A stretch of 15,059 nucleotides of DNA from Candidatus Woesearchaeota archaeon (GTDB taxonomy: Archaea; Nanobdellota; Nanobdellia; Woesearchaeales; BM511), in assembly GCA_018221175.1 (NCBI GenBank), contig JAAOYE010000035.1, forward strand, positions 1-15,059. Direction: 5' to 3'. Shown here piece by piece: positions 7,115 through 13,723 of this stretch (position 1 is its first letter; the number at the start of each line of letters is the position of its first letter). A model generated the notes under the pieces. That model had not been told where the DNA came from and made no database searches. It saw only the letters and a list, made by a program, of their open reading frames with translations. The position numbers were made by a program, and so were the translations under genes.

Positions 7115-8269
7115 ATGGCAAAAAAACATGAACCTATACATGGCATCACACTTGATGTAAGCACGCCCCAGGTAGAAATAGAAGACAGCACGCCTCTTTA
7201 TGAAAAGGCGGTTTTGGGCAAAGATGCCATTAACTCATATGCTCAGCTTAGCAGGATAGACTCATCTATTTCATGCGCGCACACTATCGCATCGCAACGC
7301 GCAGTTGAAAGCGCGCTTGGCATTAATGTTTCTAATCAGACAAAGATGATAAGAGAACTGCTTTTGCGTGCTGAGTTGATACATTCTCATATTAATTTTC
7401 TTTATGGGAAAATCATACCCAGGCTTGCCGGCGCAAAAGATTATTTTGATTACGCAAAAAAGTTTAGAAAAGAAGCGCAAAGAGCATTAATTGCAAGAAG
7501 TAAGGCAAAAAGAATTCTTTTGATTCTTGGAAAAAGATATCCTCACCCTATAAATTCTGTTGTTGGGGGCATACTCAAAACATTTGATGATGACGAACAA
7601 AGGGAGATGGTGCGGCTTTTTAAAGAGCTTGCCAGGGAAGTTTTGAAAACTTCTGAATTTCTTTTAAAGCAAAGCATCACTCCTTTTGAAGTCACATCAA
7701 AGCCATTATCCTTGTGGGAAATAGACACAACACCTCTGCTCTCTGGTAAATTATCCGTTGGTGAAAATATGAGGGTCTCTGTTGGCAAGTTCTTTAAGAA
7801 TTTTAAACCAAAGGAATCGTATCTTACCGGCCCTCTTGCTAGAATAAGCAACAATAACAAGCTTTTGTCTCACACTGCTGAGAAAATTGTGAGAAAAGCC
7901 GGGCTTAATTTTCCTTTAAAAAACATTTTTCATAGTGTTTTATGCTTGACAATTGAAGCAGTGCATTGTGCACAAAGAAGTGCTCAGGAGCTTGAAGAGT
8001 TGCATTTTGAAAAGCAGGATATTAAAGTTGCTAAAAGAAGAAGCGGGCGTGGCTTTTGTGCTGTAGAGAGTGCAAAGGGCCTGCTGTATCATGAATATTT
8101 TATTGGACAAAAAGGGGTTTTAAGGTCTGTGAAGATTGTTTCTAATGTGAAGCTAAATCTTTTTCATTTAAAGAAATCTGTTGCGACTTTCCCTATTGAC
8201 CCGGACAAAAAGACCCGAAAAGAAATAATTAATGACATCTCTTTTCTTGTTGATTCTTATTATTTATAG
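7115..8269 (+). CDS. Hydrogenase large-subunit-like protein lacking all [NiFe] ligands
   Basis: A 384-residue paralogue of the leftward alpha subunit. Similarity is recognisable along the length: SCAHTIASQRAVESALGINV (53-72), HPINSVVGG (144-152), LTGPLARIS (237-245) and GRGFCAVESAKG (311-322). The L1 motif KICGICSVAH of the active subunit reads RIDSSISCAH (47-56), so both cysteines are gone (Asp49, Ile52). The L0 IEGHA motif is absent and EAPRG is ESAKG. The protein stops after LVDSYYL, exactly where the DPCxxCxxH motif should begin, so the other two cysteines and the cleavable tail are missing. It cannot hold a normal Ni-Fe centre. The ATG at 7115 is preferred over an upstream start at 7037 that would overlap delta. 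The fold seems kept, so a structural role in the complex is likely. Confidence 0.92.
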   Translation: MAKKHEPIHGITLDVSTPQVEIEDSTPLYEKAVLGKDAINSYAQLSRIDSSISCAHTIASQRAVESALGINVSNQTKMIRELLLRAELIHSHINFLYGKIIPRLAGAKDYFDYAKKFRKEAQRALIARSKAKRILLILGKRYPHPINSVVGGILKTFDDDEQREMVRLFKELAREVLKTSEFLLKQSITPFEVTSKPLSLWEIDTTPLLSGKLSVGENMRVSVGKFFKNFKPKESYLTGPLARISNNNKLLSHTAEKIVRKAGLNFPLKNIFHSVLCLTIEAVHCAQRSAQELEELHFEKQDIKVAKRRSGRGFCAVESAKGLLYHEYFIGQKGVLRSVKIVSNVKLNLFHLKKSVATFPIDPDKKTRKEIINDISFLVDSYYL

Positions 8270-8352
8270 TCAAAATTAAAAAAGAAAACAGAAAACTATT
8301 TTAATGAATACATTCCAAAAGTGAATAGTGATTATAAAAAGAGGTTTAAAAC

Positions 8353-8658
8353 ATGGTCAGTGATAAAAGCATAGCTATACTTAACGAAAAAATTGATTTA
8401 TTAAATGGAGAGGTTGCAGAAAACAAACTTTATCTTGAGCTTTGCTTCATTGCTCTCATCGTCCTGGTTTTTGGATATTTCAAGTCTGATGCCGGCAGGA
8501 TTGCTATTTCATCCGGCGCAATATTTGGCAAGGTAATGATTACAATAACCATCGGCCTTTATCTCGGTGTTGTCTACTTTTTTTACAGCATTGTAAGATT
8601 TAACCAAAAAAACAGGAAGCTTATCAAGGAAAAAATTGACCGAATCGTCCAAAAGTGA
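8353..8658 (+). CDS. Small two-helix membrane protein of unknown function (copy 1)
   Basis: 101 residues with an N-terminal amphipathic, probably coiled-coil helix (about 5-28), two membrane helices (about 30-43 and 58-80) and a basic C-terminal tail. AGAGGT precedes the ATG. It resembles the protein encoded at 8806-9135: the stretch LLNGEVAENKLYLEL here matches MLNADIQEYRVYMEI there, and the helix layout is the same. The 83 bases between the alpha-like gene and this ATG hold no convincing promoter or terminator, so it could be read with the upstream operon. I do not recognise the family. Confidence 0.75.
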   Translation: MVSDKSIAILNEKIDLLNGEVAENKLYLELCFIALIVLVFGYFKSDAGRIAISSGAIFGKVMITITIGLYLGVVYFFYSIVRFNQKNRKLIKEKIDRIVQK

Positions 8659-8813
8659 AAAAAACACAGATAGTTGCAGCTGTTTTTATCGCAATCCTGG
8701 TACTAAACTTTTTATTGTTTGTGTTTGGCGTGTATAAGCAGGATGTGTTTTGGGTTGTGATATTGGTATCGTTTGTTGCGTCTTATGCTATAAAAAAGAT
8801 TGAAAATGAGTGA
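8655..8813 (+). CDS. Tiny 52-residue membrane protein
   Basis: The frame opens with GTG overlapping the previous stop as GTGA and ends in a TGA overlapping the next start. It encodes 52 residues: a short basic start (KKTQ), two hydrophobic segments (about 6-27 and 31-46) separated by YKQD, and a charged end (KKIENE). The precise overlaps on both sides and the clean membrane pattern support a real gene. Its function is unknown; it may partner with the two flanking membrane proteins. Confidence 0.62.
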   Translation: MKKTQIVAAVFIAILVLNFLLFVFGVYKQDVFWVVILVSFVASYAIKKIENE

Positions 8814-9135
8814 AAAAGAATCAGAAATCATTAATATGGAAATGGAGATGCTTAATGCAGACATACAGGAGTACAGGGTATACATGGAAATCTGCGGCAT
8901 AACCCTCCTTTTTGTGTTTGCGGCTTTTTTGACTTCAGAATACGGCATGTCTGAGATTAGAAACAGGTCTATTCTTGGATACACCATTCTTTTTACTGCC
9001 GGCATCTTGCTTATTGCAGTAATTTATATGCTTATGAGAATAGTATATATTACAAAATCGCGAATGAAAGATGTTAATGAAGAGAAAAAGGCGTTGATTA
9101 GGGACTGGGTTAGCGGCTCTGATGAAAATGATTGA
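8806..9135 (+). CDS. Small two-helix membrane protein of unknown function (copy 2)
   Basis: 109 residues from the ATG at 8806, which overlaps the previous stop by eight bases; a TTG at 8800 is a less likely start. The layout is an acidic N-terminal helix (to about residue 27), two membrane helices (about 29-42 and 57-81) and a charged tail ending SGSDEND. It is a diverged paralogue of the protein at 8353-8658, so the trio probably arose by tandem duplication around the tiny middle gene. It overlaps cutA by 14 bases. Confidence 0.75.
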   Translation: MSEKESEIINMEMEMLNADIQEYRVYMEICGITLLFVFAAFLTSEYGMSEIRNRSILGYTILFTAGILLIAVIYMLMRIVYITKSRMKDVNEEKKALIRDWVSGSDEND

Positions 9136-9430
9136 AATCCATAGTGCTTGTTCTGGTGATGATGAAGCACAAAAGATTGCTAAGGCCCTTTTAGAAAAAA
9201 AGCTTGTTGCGTGTGCAAACTTTTTTTTGGTACAATCACTTTTTTGGTGGGAAGGAAAAATTGAAAAAGAGTCTGAGACCCTGCTTGTACTTAAAACAAA
9301 AAAAGCAAATGAGAAAAAAGTTGTTGAAGAGATAAAAAAGCTTCATTCTTATGATCTTCCTGTTATTACTGTACATACTGTTTCTTTCAATGATAAAGCA
9401 TGCGACTGGATTAATGATGTGACTGTTTAA
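9122..9430 (+). CDS. cutA: CutA-family protein
   Basis: 102 residues, the usual size for the CutA trimer-forming family of ferredoxin-like fold. Family features are KIAKALLEKKLVACANF (18-34), WWEGKIEKE (42-50), LVLKTKK (55-61) and LHSYDLPVIT (74-83), the counterpart of the common LHPYEVPEI. CutA is linked to divalent metal tolerance in bacteria, but its biochemical role in archaea is not settled. The start could equally be the ATG at 9128, since neither has a clear ribosome binding site. The gene sits in a chain of overlapping genes, and its stop shares a base with the next start (TAATG). Confidence 0.9.
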   Translation: MKMIEIHSACSGDDEAQKIAKALLEKKLVACANFFLVQSLFWWEGKIEKESETLLVLKTKKANEKKVVEEIKKLHSYDLPVITVHTVSFNDKACDWINDVTV

Positions 9431-9858
9431 TGAGCGGATATAAAGGACACATCTTATTTGGCATTATTTTTGTAATGATTATTTATCTTGTTTCTCAATA
9501 TCTCTATTTTTTCAGGGTTTCAAAACTTTCTCTTTTGATTGGTCTGCCAATACTTTTCATATACCCTATCTTGCCTGACATCGATATTAGATCCTCTAAA
9601 ATAAGACAGATTGTTACAATTGTCGGGCTTTTGATAGTGTTATTTTCCATTTTATTTAATGAGAAGTTATTGTCTGTATCTTTAACATTAATACTTATTG
9701 TTATCCAGTTTTTAAAGCACAGAAAGTTTATTCACACTGTTGCAGCGGGGCTGCTTTTCTCACTCCCTCTTCTATTTTTTAATCCGATAGTCGCAGTGCT
9801 TGCGTTTGCAGGGTATTTCTCACACCTTGTGCTTGACAAGCAGGTAAAATTATACTAA
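9430..9858 (+). CDS. YdjM-like membrane-bound metal-dependent hydrolase
   Basis: 142 residues, mostly hydrophobic, with about four membrane segments. The likely metal-binding pattern of the YdjM / LexA-binding membrane hydrolase family is visible: H7, LPDID (D50, D52), KHRKFIH (H97, H102) and HLVLD (H132, D136). The substrate of this family is not well defined. It closes the run of overlapping genes from 8353. The start overlaps the cutA stop by one base. Confidence 0.78.
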   Translation: MSGYKGHILFGIIFVMIIYLVSQYLYFFRVSKLSLLIGLPILFIYPILPDIDIRSSKIRQIVTIVGLLIVLFSILFNEKLLSVSLTLILIVIQFLKHRKFIHTVAAGLLFSLPLLFFNPIVAVLAFAGYFSHLVLDKQVKLY

Positions 9859-9879
9859 AACCACGCTTTAAACGAAACA

Positions 9880-9887
9880 TTTATAAA
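9880..9887 (+). promoter_or_regulatory. TATA box upstream of tfe
   Basis: TTTATAAA preceded by an A-rich, BRE-like stretch. The predicted transcript start is near 9909. A short GGGA-AAG-TCCC inverted repeat (9888-9898) lies directly downstream of the box and could be an operator. Confidence 0.6.
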
Positions 9888-9907
9888 GGGAAAGTCCCAG
9901 AATTATT

Positions 9908-10049
9908 AATCCCTTAATTAACAATTAAGGAAGAATCGTCGGGAAAACTAGAAAGGACAGAAAAGAGGGATTCTCTTTTCTTCAATAGTGTGGTTAAAGA
10001 TAATATGTGGGAAAAACATGTGGTGGCAATCTCGATGGGAGATAATACA
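9908..10049 (+). promoter_or_regulatory. Long structured leader of tfe mRNA
   Basis: About 140 bases separate the predicted transcript start from the preferred tfe ATG. Two perfect inverted repeats lie inside. CCTTAATT-AAC-AATTAAGG spans 9912-9930. A nine-base stem, AGAAAAGAG and CTCTTTTCT around GGATT, spans 9959-9981. Most other transcripts predicted in the window are leaderless or have short leaders, so this one may carry regulatory RNA structure. No known riboswitch class is recognised. Confidence 0.4.
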
Positions 10050-10556
10050 ATGCGAATAACTAAAAAGATACGTGATGAAGTCCTGAGCAAAATCGCAGGC
10101 GAAGACGCATCAAAAATCATAGATTTTATCAAGGATAAAAAGGAAACTTCTGAATTTATCATAGCTGAAAAAACCAAGATTGAAATCCATAGGACAAGGA
10201 TGATATTATACAAACTCTTTGAGGCAAATGTGGCCGCATTTGTTAGGCGAAAGGATAAAATTAAAGGATGGTATATTTGCTATTGGGATTTCTTGTCAAA
10301 AAACATCAAGCATACATATGTAAAATTAAAAAAGGAAAAGCTTGAAAAGCTCCAGTCAAGACTTGAGCAGGAGCAAAACCACCAGTTTTTCATGTGTAAA
10401 AACGCTTGTGCTAGGATGAATTTTGAAAAGGCTGTGGACTTTGAATTCAAGTGTCCTGAATGCGGCGAGCTTATGAATCAGCAGGACAATTCAAGAACTA
10501 TCGAATTTTTAAGTGATTCTATAGCTTCTTTGAAAAAAGACATAGCTAACAGCTAA
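10050..10556 (+). CDS. tfe: Transcription factor E (archaeal TFIIE-alpha homologue)
   Basis: 168 residues. An N-terminal winged helix begins with ITKKIRDEVLSKIAGED and includes RMILYKLFEAN and KGWYICYW, both typical of TFE. A coiled helix (about 85-112) and a zinc ribbon follow, with C116, C120, C135 and C138 (CKNAC and CPEC), then an acidic tail. TFE binds RNA polymerase and helps open promoter DNA. The frame is open upstream to 9990. I prefer the ATG at 10050 because GGGAG lies eight bases ahead and archaeal homologues begin at this point. The ATG at 10035, with GGTGG upstream, is also possible. The first cysteine pair is spaced CxxxC rather than the usual CxxC. The gene is strong evidence for an archaeal host. 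Confidence 0.93.
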   Translation: MRITKKIRDEVLSKIAGEDASKIIDFIKDKKETSEFIIAEKTKIEIHRTRMILYKLFEANVAAFVRRKDKIKGWYICYWDFLSKNIKHTYVKLKKEKLEKLQSRLEQEQNHQFFMCKNACARMNFEKAVDFEFKCPECGELMNQQDNSRTIEFLSDSIASLKKDIANS

Positions 10557-10560
10557 AAAT

Positions 10561-10611
10561 ATTTTTCTTTATTATACTTGTTTTTGTTTTTATAGGGATT
10601 TTTTTATTTCT
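10561..10611 (+). terminator. T-rich terminator after tfe
   Basis: Several runs of 5 to 8 T just downstream of the tfe stop match archaeal intrinsic termination, which relies on T tracts more than hairpins. Confidence 0.5.
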
Positions 10612-10650
10612 ACATTGAGGATTTCATATTTTTTATAAAATATCAAAAAC

Positions 10651-10658
10651 TTTATATA
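10651..10658 (+). promoter_or_regulatory. TATA box of the lipoprotein gene
   Basis: TTTATATA preceded by CAAAAAC. The predicted start is near 10680, giving a leader of about 40 bases that includes a strong ribosome binding site, GGGAGGGG (10705-10712), before the ATG at 10720. Confidence 0.65.
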
Positions 10659-10719
10659 CTAGTATCTATGATGGAATAATAACAAATAGTTTTCACTTTT
10701 GAATGGGAGGGGAAAGAAT

Positions 10720-11994
10720 ATGAAGGAAAAATTGATATTGGTAGCACTTTTGGTAGGACTCATATTCATGTTCGGTTGCGACCAGCTGCAACTAGGAACT
10801 GGCGGGGAGCAATTAATATGTGTGCCTGCCGCGAATATATCTAAAATCTGCGAACAGCTTGGAGTAGAAGACAGCTCTTTAATCACAGGAGATGTTGTTG
10901 ATGAAATAGAAGAGATAGATGCAGAGATAGGTGCAGAACTAGACGAAATAATCGAAGAAATAGACGAAGCAACAGTAGAAGAAGATATTGTTGAAGAAGA
11001 AGTTATTGAAGCTGACTACACAGTAACAGAAGGAGAGCTTTTGCAGGTAACTGAAAGCGCAGCTGACCCTGACGGAGACCTGCTTACTTTGACATATGGA
11101 GAGCCACTAGATGAGACTGGTGCATGGCAAACCCAGGTTGGTGATGCCGGCGTATATGTTGTAGAAGTAACTGCAAGCGATGGAGAAAACTCAGCTGCAA
11201 AAACTGTAATAATCCAAGTCCTGGAAAAAGGTAACTCAGCGCCGACAATAGAAGGTGTTGAAGACTTAACAGTTGCTGAAGGCGACACTGTAACCGTCAC
11301 GCCAGTTGTAAATGACGCTGACGAAGATGAAGTTACAGTCACAATCTCAGAGCCGCTTGGTGACGATGGTGTTTGGGAGACAGGATTTGACGATGCTGGC
11401 GAGTACGAGCTGACTGTTACTGCAAGCGACGGCACAGAAGAGGCTGTTGCTACTGCTGTTTTAACTGTTGAAAACACAAACAGGGCACCATTAATTGAAA
11501 GTTTGACTGCAGCACAAGTTGACGAAGGAGGCCTTGTAACTGTAAATGTTGTCGTGTCAGACCCTGACAATGATTCTGTTGAGGTTTCATTTGGAGAACC
11601 GCTTGATGCACAAGGACAATGGCAAACCCAGGTTGGAGACGCTGGCGAATACGTTGTTTCTGTAACTGCTTTTGACGGCGACTTAATTGACACAAAGACA
11701 ATATCAATTAGCATCAATGCTGTTAATCAACCGCCTGTGCTTGAAGAGCTTGCTGATTTAAGCGTTAATGAAGGCGACACTGCGACAGTTGAAGTGGTGG
11801 CATCTGACCCTGAAGGAACAGAGCTTGCTCTTAGCATATCTGAGCCTGTTGGCGACGATGGTGTTTGGGAGACAGGATTTGACGATGCTGGCGAGTATGA
11901 AATAACAGTTACAGCAGATGATGGTGAGAACCAGGTGTCTGTTAGCTTTACTCTGACTGTTGTTGAAAAGAACAGGCCGCCTGTATTTGAATAA
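10720..11994 (+). CDS. Secreted acidic lipoprotein with four Ig/cadherin-like repeats
   Basis: 424 residues. The N-terminus is a lipoprotein-type signal: basic KEK, a hydrophobic core (5-18) and FMFGC with Cys20 as the likely lipidated residue. A segment with two further cysteines (34, 44) is followed by a very acidic linker (60-99), then four beta-sandwich repeats of about 80 residues (about 99-170, 173-252, 255-336 and 337-417). Each repeat has a putative calcium-binding acidic loop (DPDGD, DADED, DPDND, DPEG) and an Ala-Gly-x-Tyr turn ending in a VTA strand. Repeats 1 and 3 share WQTQVGDAG, and repeats 2 and 4 share VWETGFDDAGEYE. The protein stops at NRPPVFE, the opening of what would be a fifth repeat. 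It is probably a surface protein, perhaps adhesive or structural. A start at 10699 is open but lacks the signal-peptide fit. Confidence 0.85.
   Translation: MKEKLILVALLVGLIFMFGCDQLQLGTGGEQLICVPAANISKICEQLGVEDSSLITGDVVDEIEEIDAEIGAELDEIIEEIDEATVEEDIVEEEVIEADYTVTEGELLQVTESAADPDGDLLTLTYGEPLDETGAWQTQVGDAGVYVVEVTASDGENSAAKTVIIQVLEKGNSAPTIEGVEDLTVAEGDTVTVTPVVNDADEDEVTVTISEPLGDDGVWETGFDDAGEYELTVTASDGTEEAVATAVLTVENTNRAPLIESLTAAQVDEGGLVTVNVVVSDPDNDSVEVSFGEPLDAQGQWQTQVGDAGEYVVSVTAFDGDLIDTKTISISINAVNQPPVLEELADLSVNEGDTATVEVVASDPEGTELALSISEPVGDDGVWETGFDDAGEYEITVTADDGENQVSVSFTLTVVEKNRPPVFE
11359..11900 (+). repeat. Near-identical 50-base segments in lipoprotein repeats 2 and 4
   Basis: Positions 11359-11408 and 11851-11900 differ at only two of 50 bases and are 492 bases apart, equal to two repeat units. 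The 17-base segments 11125-11141 and 11620-11636 in repeats 1 and 3 are identical, 495 bases apart. This is consistent with duplication of a two-repeat block or later gene conversion. Confidence 0.85.
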
Positions 11995-12000
11995 AAACAT

Positions 12001-12026
12001 ATTTTCTTTTTTTCTATTTTTTTCTT
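12001..12026 (+). terminator. T-rich terminator after the lipoprotein gene
   Basis: Three T runs of 4 to 7 bases begin seven bases after the TAA, as expected for an archaeal T-tract terminator. Confidence 0.5.
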
Positions 12027-12084
12027 AACCGATAGTTTTTTTAATGAGTTCGACATGTATTCCCATACTTTTTGGGGTGTAATA

Positions 12085-12432
12085 TTGAAAAGAAAAAAAG
12101 TGTTAATAATAGAACCTGATGATTTCACGCGTATTCTTTTAGCAAAAGAAGTTGAAAAGACAGATAATGATGTCTTTTGTGTTGAAAGCTTTGACAAGGG
12201 GCTTGATTTTATAAAAAATAATGATGTGTCTCTAATAATTTCTGATGATGACTTTTCAGAGTGCTCTGCGTTTACCAAGAATCTTTTAGAAAACGAACAC
12301 GACATCCATATAATTACTCTCACTTCTTTTTCAAATAAGGAAAAGTGCTGCAATAAGCATTTGTGCAATATCAAAAAGCCTTTGGATAGTGAAGAATATG
12401 CAATGATTAGAAGAGAGATAAGTGTTCTTTAA
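12085..12432 (+). CDS. Stand-alone response-regulator receiver domain (CheY-like)
   Basis: 115 residues from a TTG start, giving MKRKKVLIIEPDD. GGGGTG lies five bases upstream, whereas the alternative ATG at 12055 adds ten residues without family support. Receiver landmarks are the acidic pair D12 and D13, the phospho-acceptor Asp54 at the end of a hydrophobic strand (LIISD), Thr80 (IITLT) and Lys98 followed by Pro (KKP). No output domain follows, so it would act by protein contact. Three cysteines cluster at 88, 89 and 94, which is unusual for this family. No histidine kinase is in the window. The gene converges with EndoQ and their stops overlap by four bases. Confidence 0.8.
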   Translation: MKRKKVLIIEPDDFTRILLAKEVEKTDNDVFCVESFDKGLDFIKNNDVSLIISDDDFSECSAFTKNLLENEHDIHIITLTSFSNKEKCCNKHLCNIKKPLDSEEYAMIRREISVL

Positions 12433-13691
12433 AAAAAATCGCTTAGTCCTTTTTGAGGCGACGTTTTCATTTTCGGCTTTTCTGTTGCTGGCTTGTCTTT
12501 TTCTTCAAATACTGGAATGCCATATTCCCCATCATATCCTGGTATGACTTTGATTTCTCCTTTCCTGTTTCTTAAGATGTAATCAGTTAGCTTTTCACTT
12601 ATCACTTTTTGCAGCTCATCTTTTTTCACATTTAATAAAATGTTAAATTCATTATCAAATTTTGCGATTAGCTTGTTGTATGTGTCCCATACTTTTTTTG
12701 TGTTGATGCCTGCTCCCAAATATTTTGAGATTATTTCGTGAAGAGGTATTAAGTGTTTGAACGGCTTTTTGTTTTTAGGTTTTTCATCATCTCTGTCTTT
12801 TAGTTCTTCAACCCTGTACTCAACGCCGATAGTAAGTGATTTTTTGCAAACCGGGCAGATTTTGTTGTGCTGCCTTGTTTGTTTTGGCGAAAATGATACG
12901 GCGCAGTTTCTGTGGCCGTCGTAATGGTATTTGCCGTAGTTTGGGTTGACTTCGATGGTTTCAACAAGCCCCTCTCCAGTTCGTATTGCTTTTAGAAGGT
13001 TTTTGTATGTTAGTTCGATATCAAATACTGTTGCTTCTCTTCCAATTCGCCATGGCCAGTAGCTGTGAAGATCTGAGAAGCTGACTAATTGGTAATTGTC
13101 AAGCTCTGACCACTGCCAGTTCATCTCCGGATCGCTTGAAAGTCCTGTTTCTAACGCATAAATATGTTTTTTTTGGTCTTTAAATGCATCTGTCATAGAG
13201 TCAAATCCTGACTTGGAGCCAAACAAGCTAAACCATGGCGTCCAGATGTGTGCGGGTATTATTTCTATGTCATCGCTTATCTCTTTTAATTCCCTAACCA
13301 ATTGCGGAGCAGGAATCTTAAAAATTGGCCTCCCATCATAATCTACTCTGCCGTGGCTTGTGAAATATCCGATTAGTTTGTCTACAACTTCAAATGACGG
13401 TGCAAGGATTACCATGTGCATCCGATATCCTTTCCCATCTTGGGTGTAGATTAAAGACACTTCTGTTTGAAGCACAAAAGGAAAACCCGTCTTTGTTTTT
13501 AGAATTCCTGTATCGTCTTCTTTGAGGTCTCGTTTAAGTTCTTGTATCCACTGTGGGTGCAAAAAGTCTCCTGTTCCAAGCAATTGCACTCCTTTTATCT
13601 TTGCCCACTTCTCCAAGTTTTTTAAGTCAAGTTCTTTAGAACAGCCCCTGCTGTACTTAGAATGAATGTGAAGGTCTACGATTATTCTCAT
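12429..13691 (-). CDS. endoQ: Endonuclease Q (PHP-domain deaminated-DNA repair nuclease)
   Basis: 420 residues, close to the size of the Pyrococcus furiosus enzyme. The PHP domain begins DLHIHSKYS (H8, H10) and includes GTGDFLHP (39-46), PAHIWTPW (146-153) and SFSDLHSYWPWRIGREA (204-220), which supply metal-binding His and Asp residues. A zinc finger follows: GKYHYDGHRNC (to C263) and CPVC (C279, C282). A helical C-terminal region comes next. The protein ends exactly in QKGLSDFF (413-420), which fits the PCNA-binding motif QxxLxxFF. EndoQ nicks 5' of uracil, hypoxanthine and abasic sites. The TATA box at 13713-13720 predicts a transcript start within a base or two of the ATG, so the mRNA is probably leaderless. 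Confidence 0.93.
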   Translation of the reverse strand: MRIIVDLHIHSKYSRGCSKELDLKNLEKWAKIKGVQLLGTGDFLHPQWIQELKRDLKEDDTGILKTKTGFPFVLQTEVSLIYTQDGKGYRMHMVILAPSFEVVDKLIGYFTSHGRVDYDGRPIFKIPAPQLVRELKEISDDIEIIPAHIWTPWFSLFGSKSGFDSMTDAFKDQKKHIYALETGLSSDPEMNWQWSELDNYQLVSFSDLHSYWPWRIGREATVFDIELTYKNLLKAIRTGEGLVETIEVNPNYGKYHYDGHRNCAVSFSPKQTRQHNKICPVCKKSLTIGVEYRVEELKDRDDEKPKNKKPFKHLIPLHEIISKYLGAGINTKKVWDTYNKLIAKFDNEFNILLNVKKDELQKVISEKLTDYILRNRKGEIKVIPGYDGEYGIPVFEEKDKPATEKPKMKTSPQKGLSDFF

Positions 13692-13712
13692 AACAAAATC
13701 GATTCATAGTTC

Positions 13713-13720
13713 ATATTTAA
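13713..13720 (-). promoter_or_regulatory. TATA box of endoQ
   Basis: TTAAATAT on the minus strand, centred about 26 bases before the EndoQ ATG, in the 32-base gap after xerA. No ribosome binding site is visible before the ATG, which supports leaderless translation. Confidence 0.5.
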
Positions 13721-13723
13721 GTT

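Noticed and set aside
8231..8352. Possibility that alpha2 lost its C-terminal cysteines only through a frameshift or premature stop
   Set aside because: The bases from the stop to the next gene contain no TGT or TGC in any forward frame, so no hidden DPCxxC motif remains; the L1 cysteines are also replaced in frame.
11016..11717. Long open frame of 233 codons on the minus strand opposite the lipoprotein
   Set aside because: Its translation is a low-complexity Ser/Thr/Pro-rich mirror of the Asp/Glu/Val-rich repeats, with no ribosome binding site or promoter; it is a shadow of the repeat gene.
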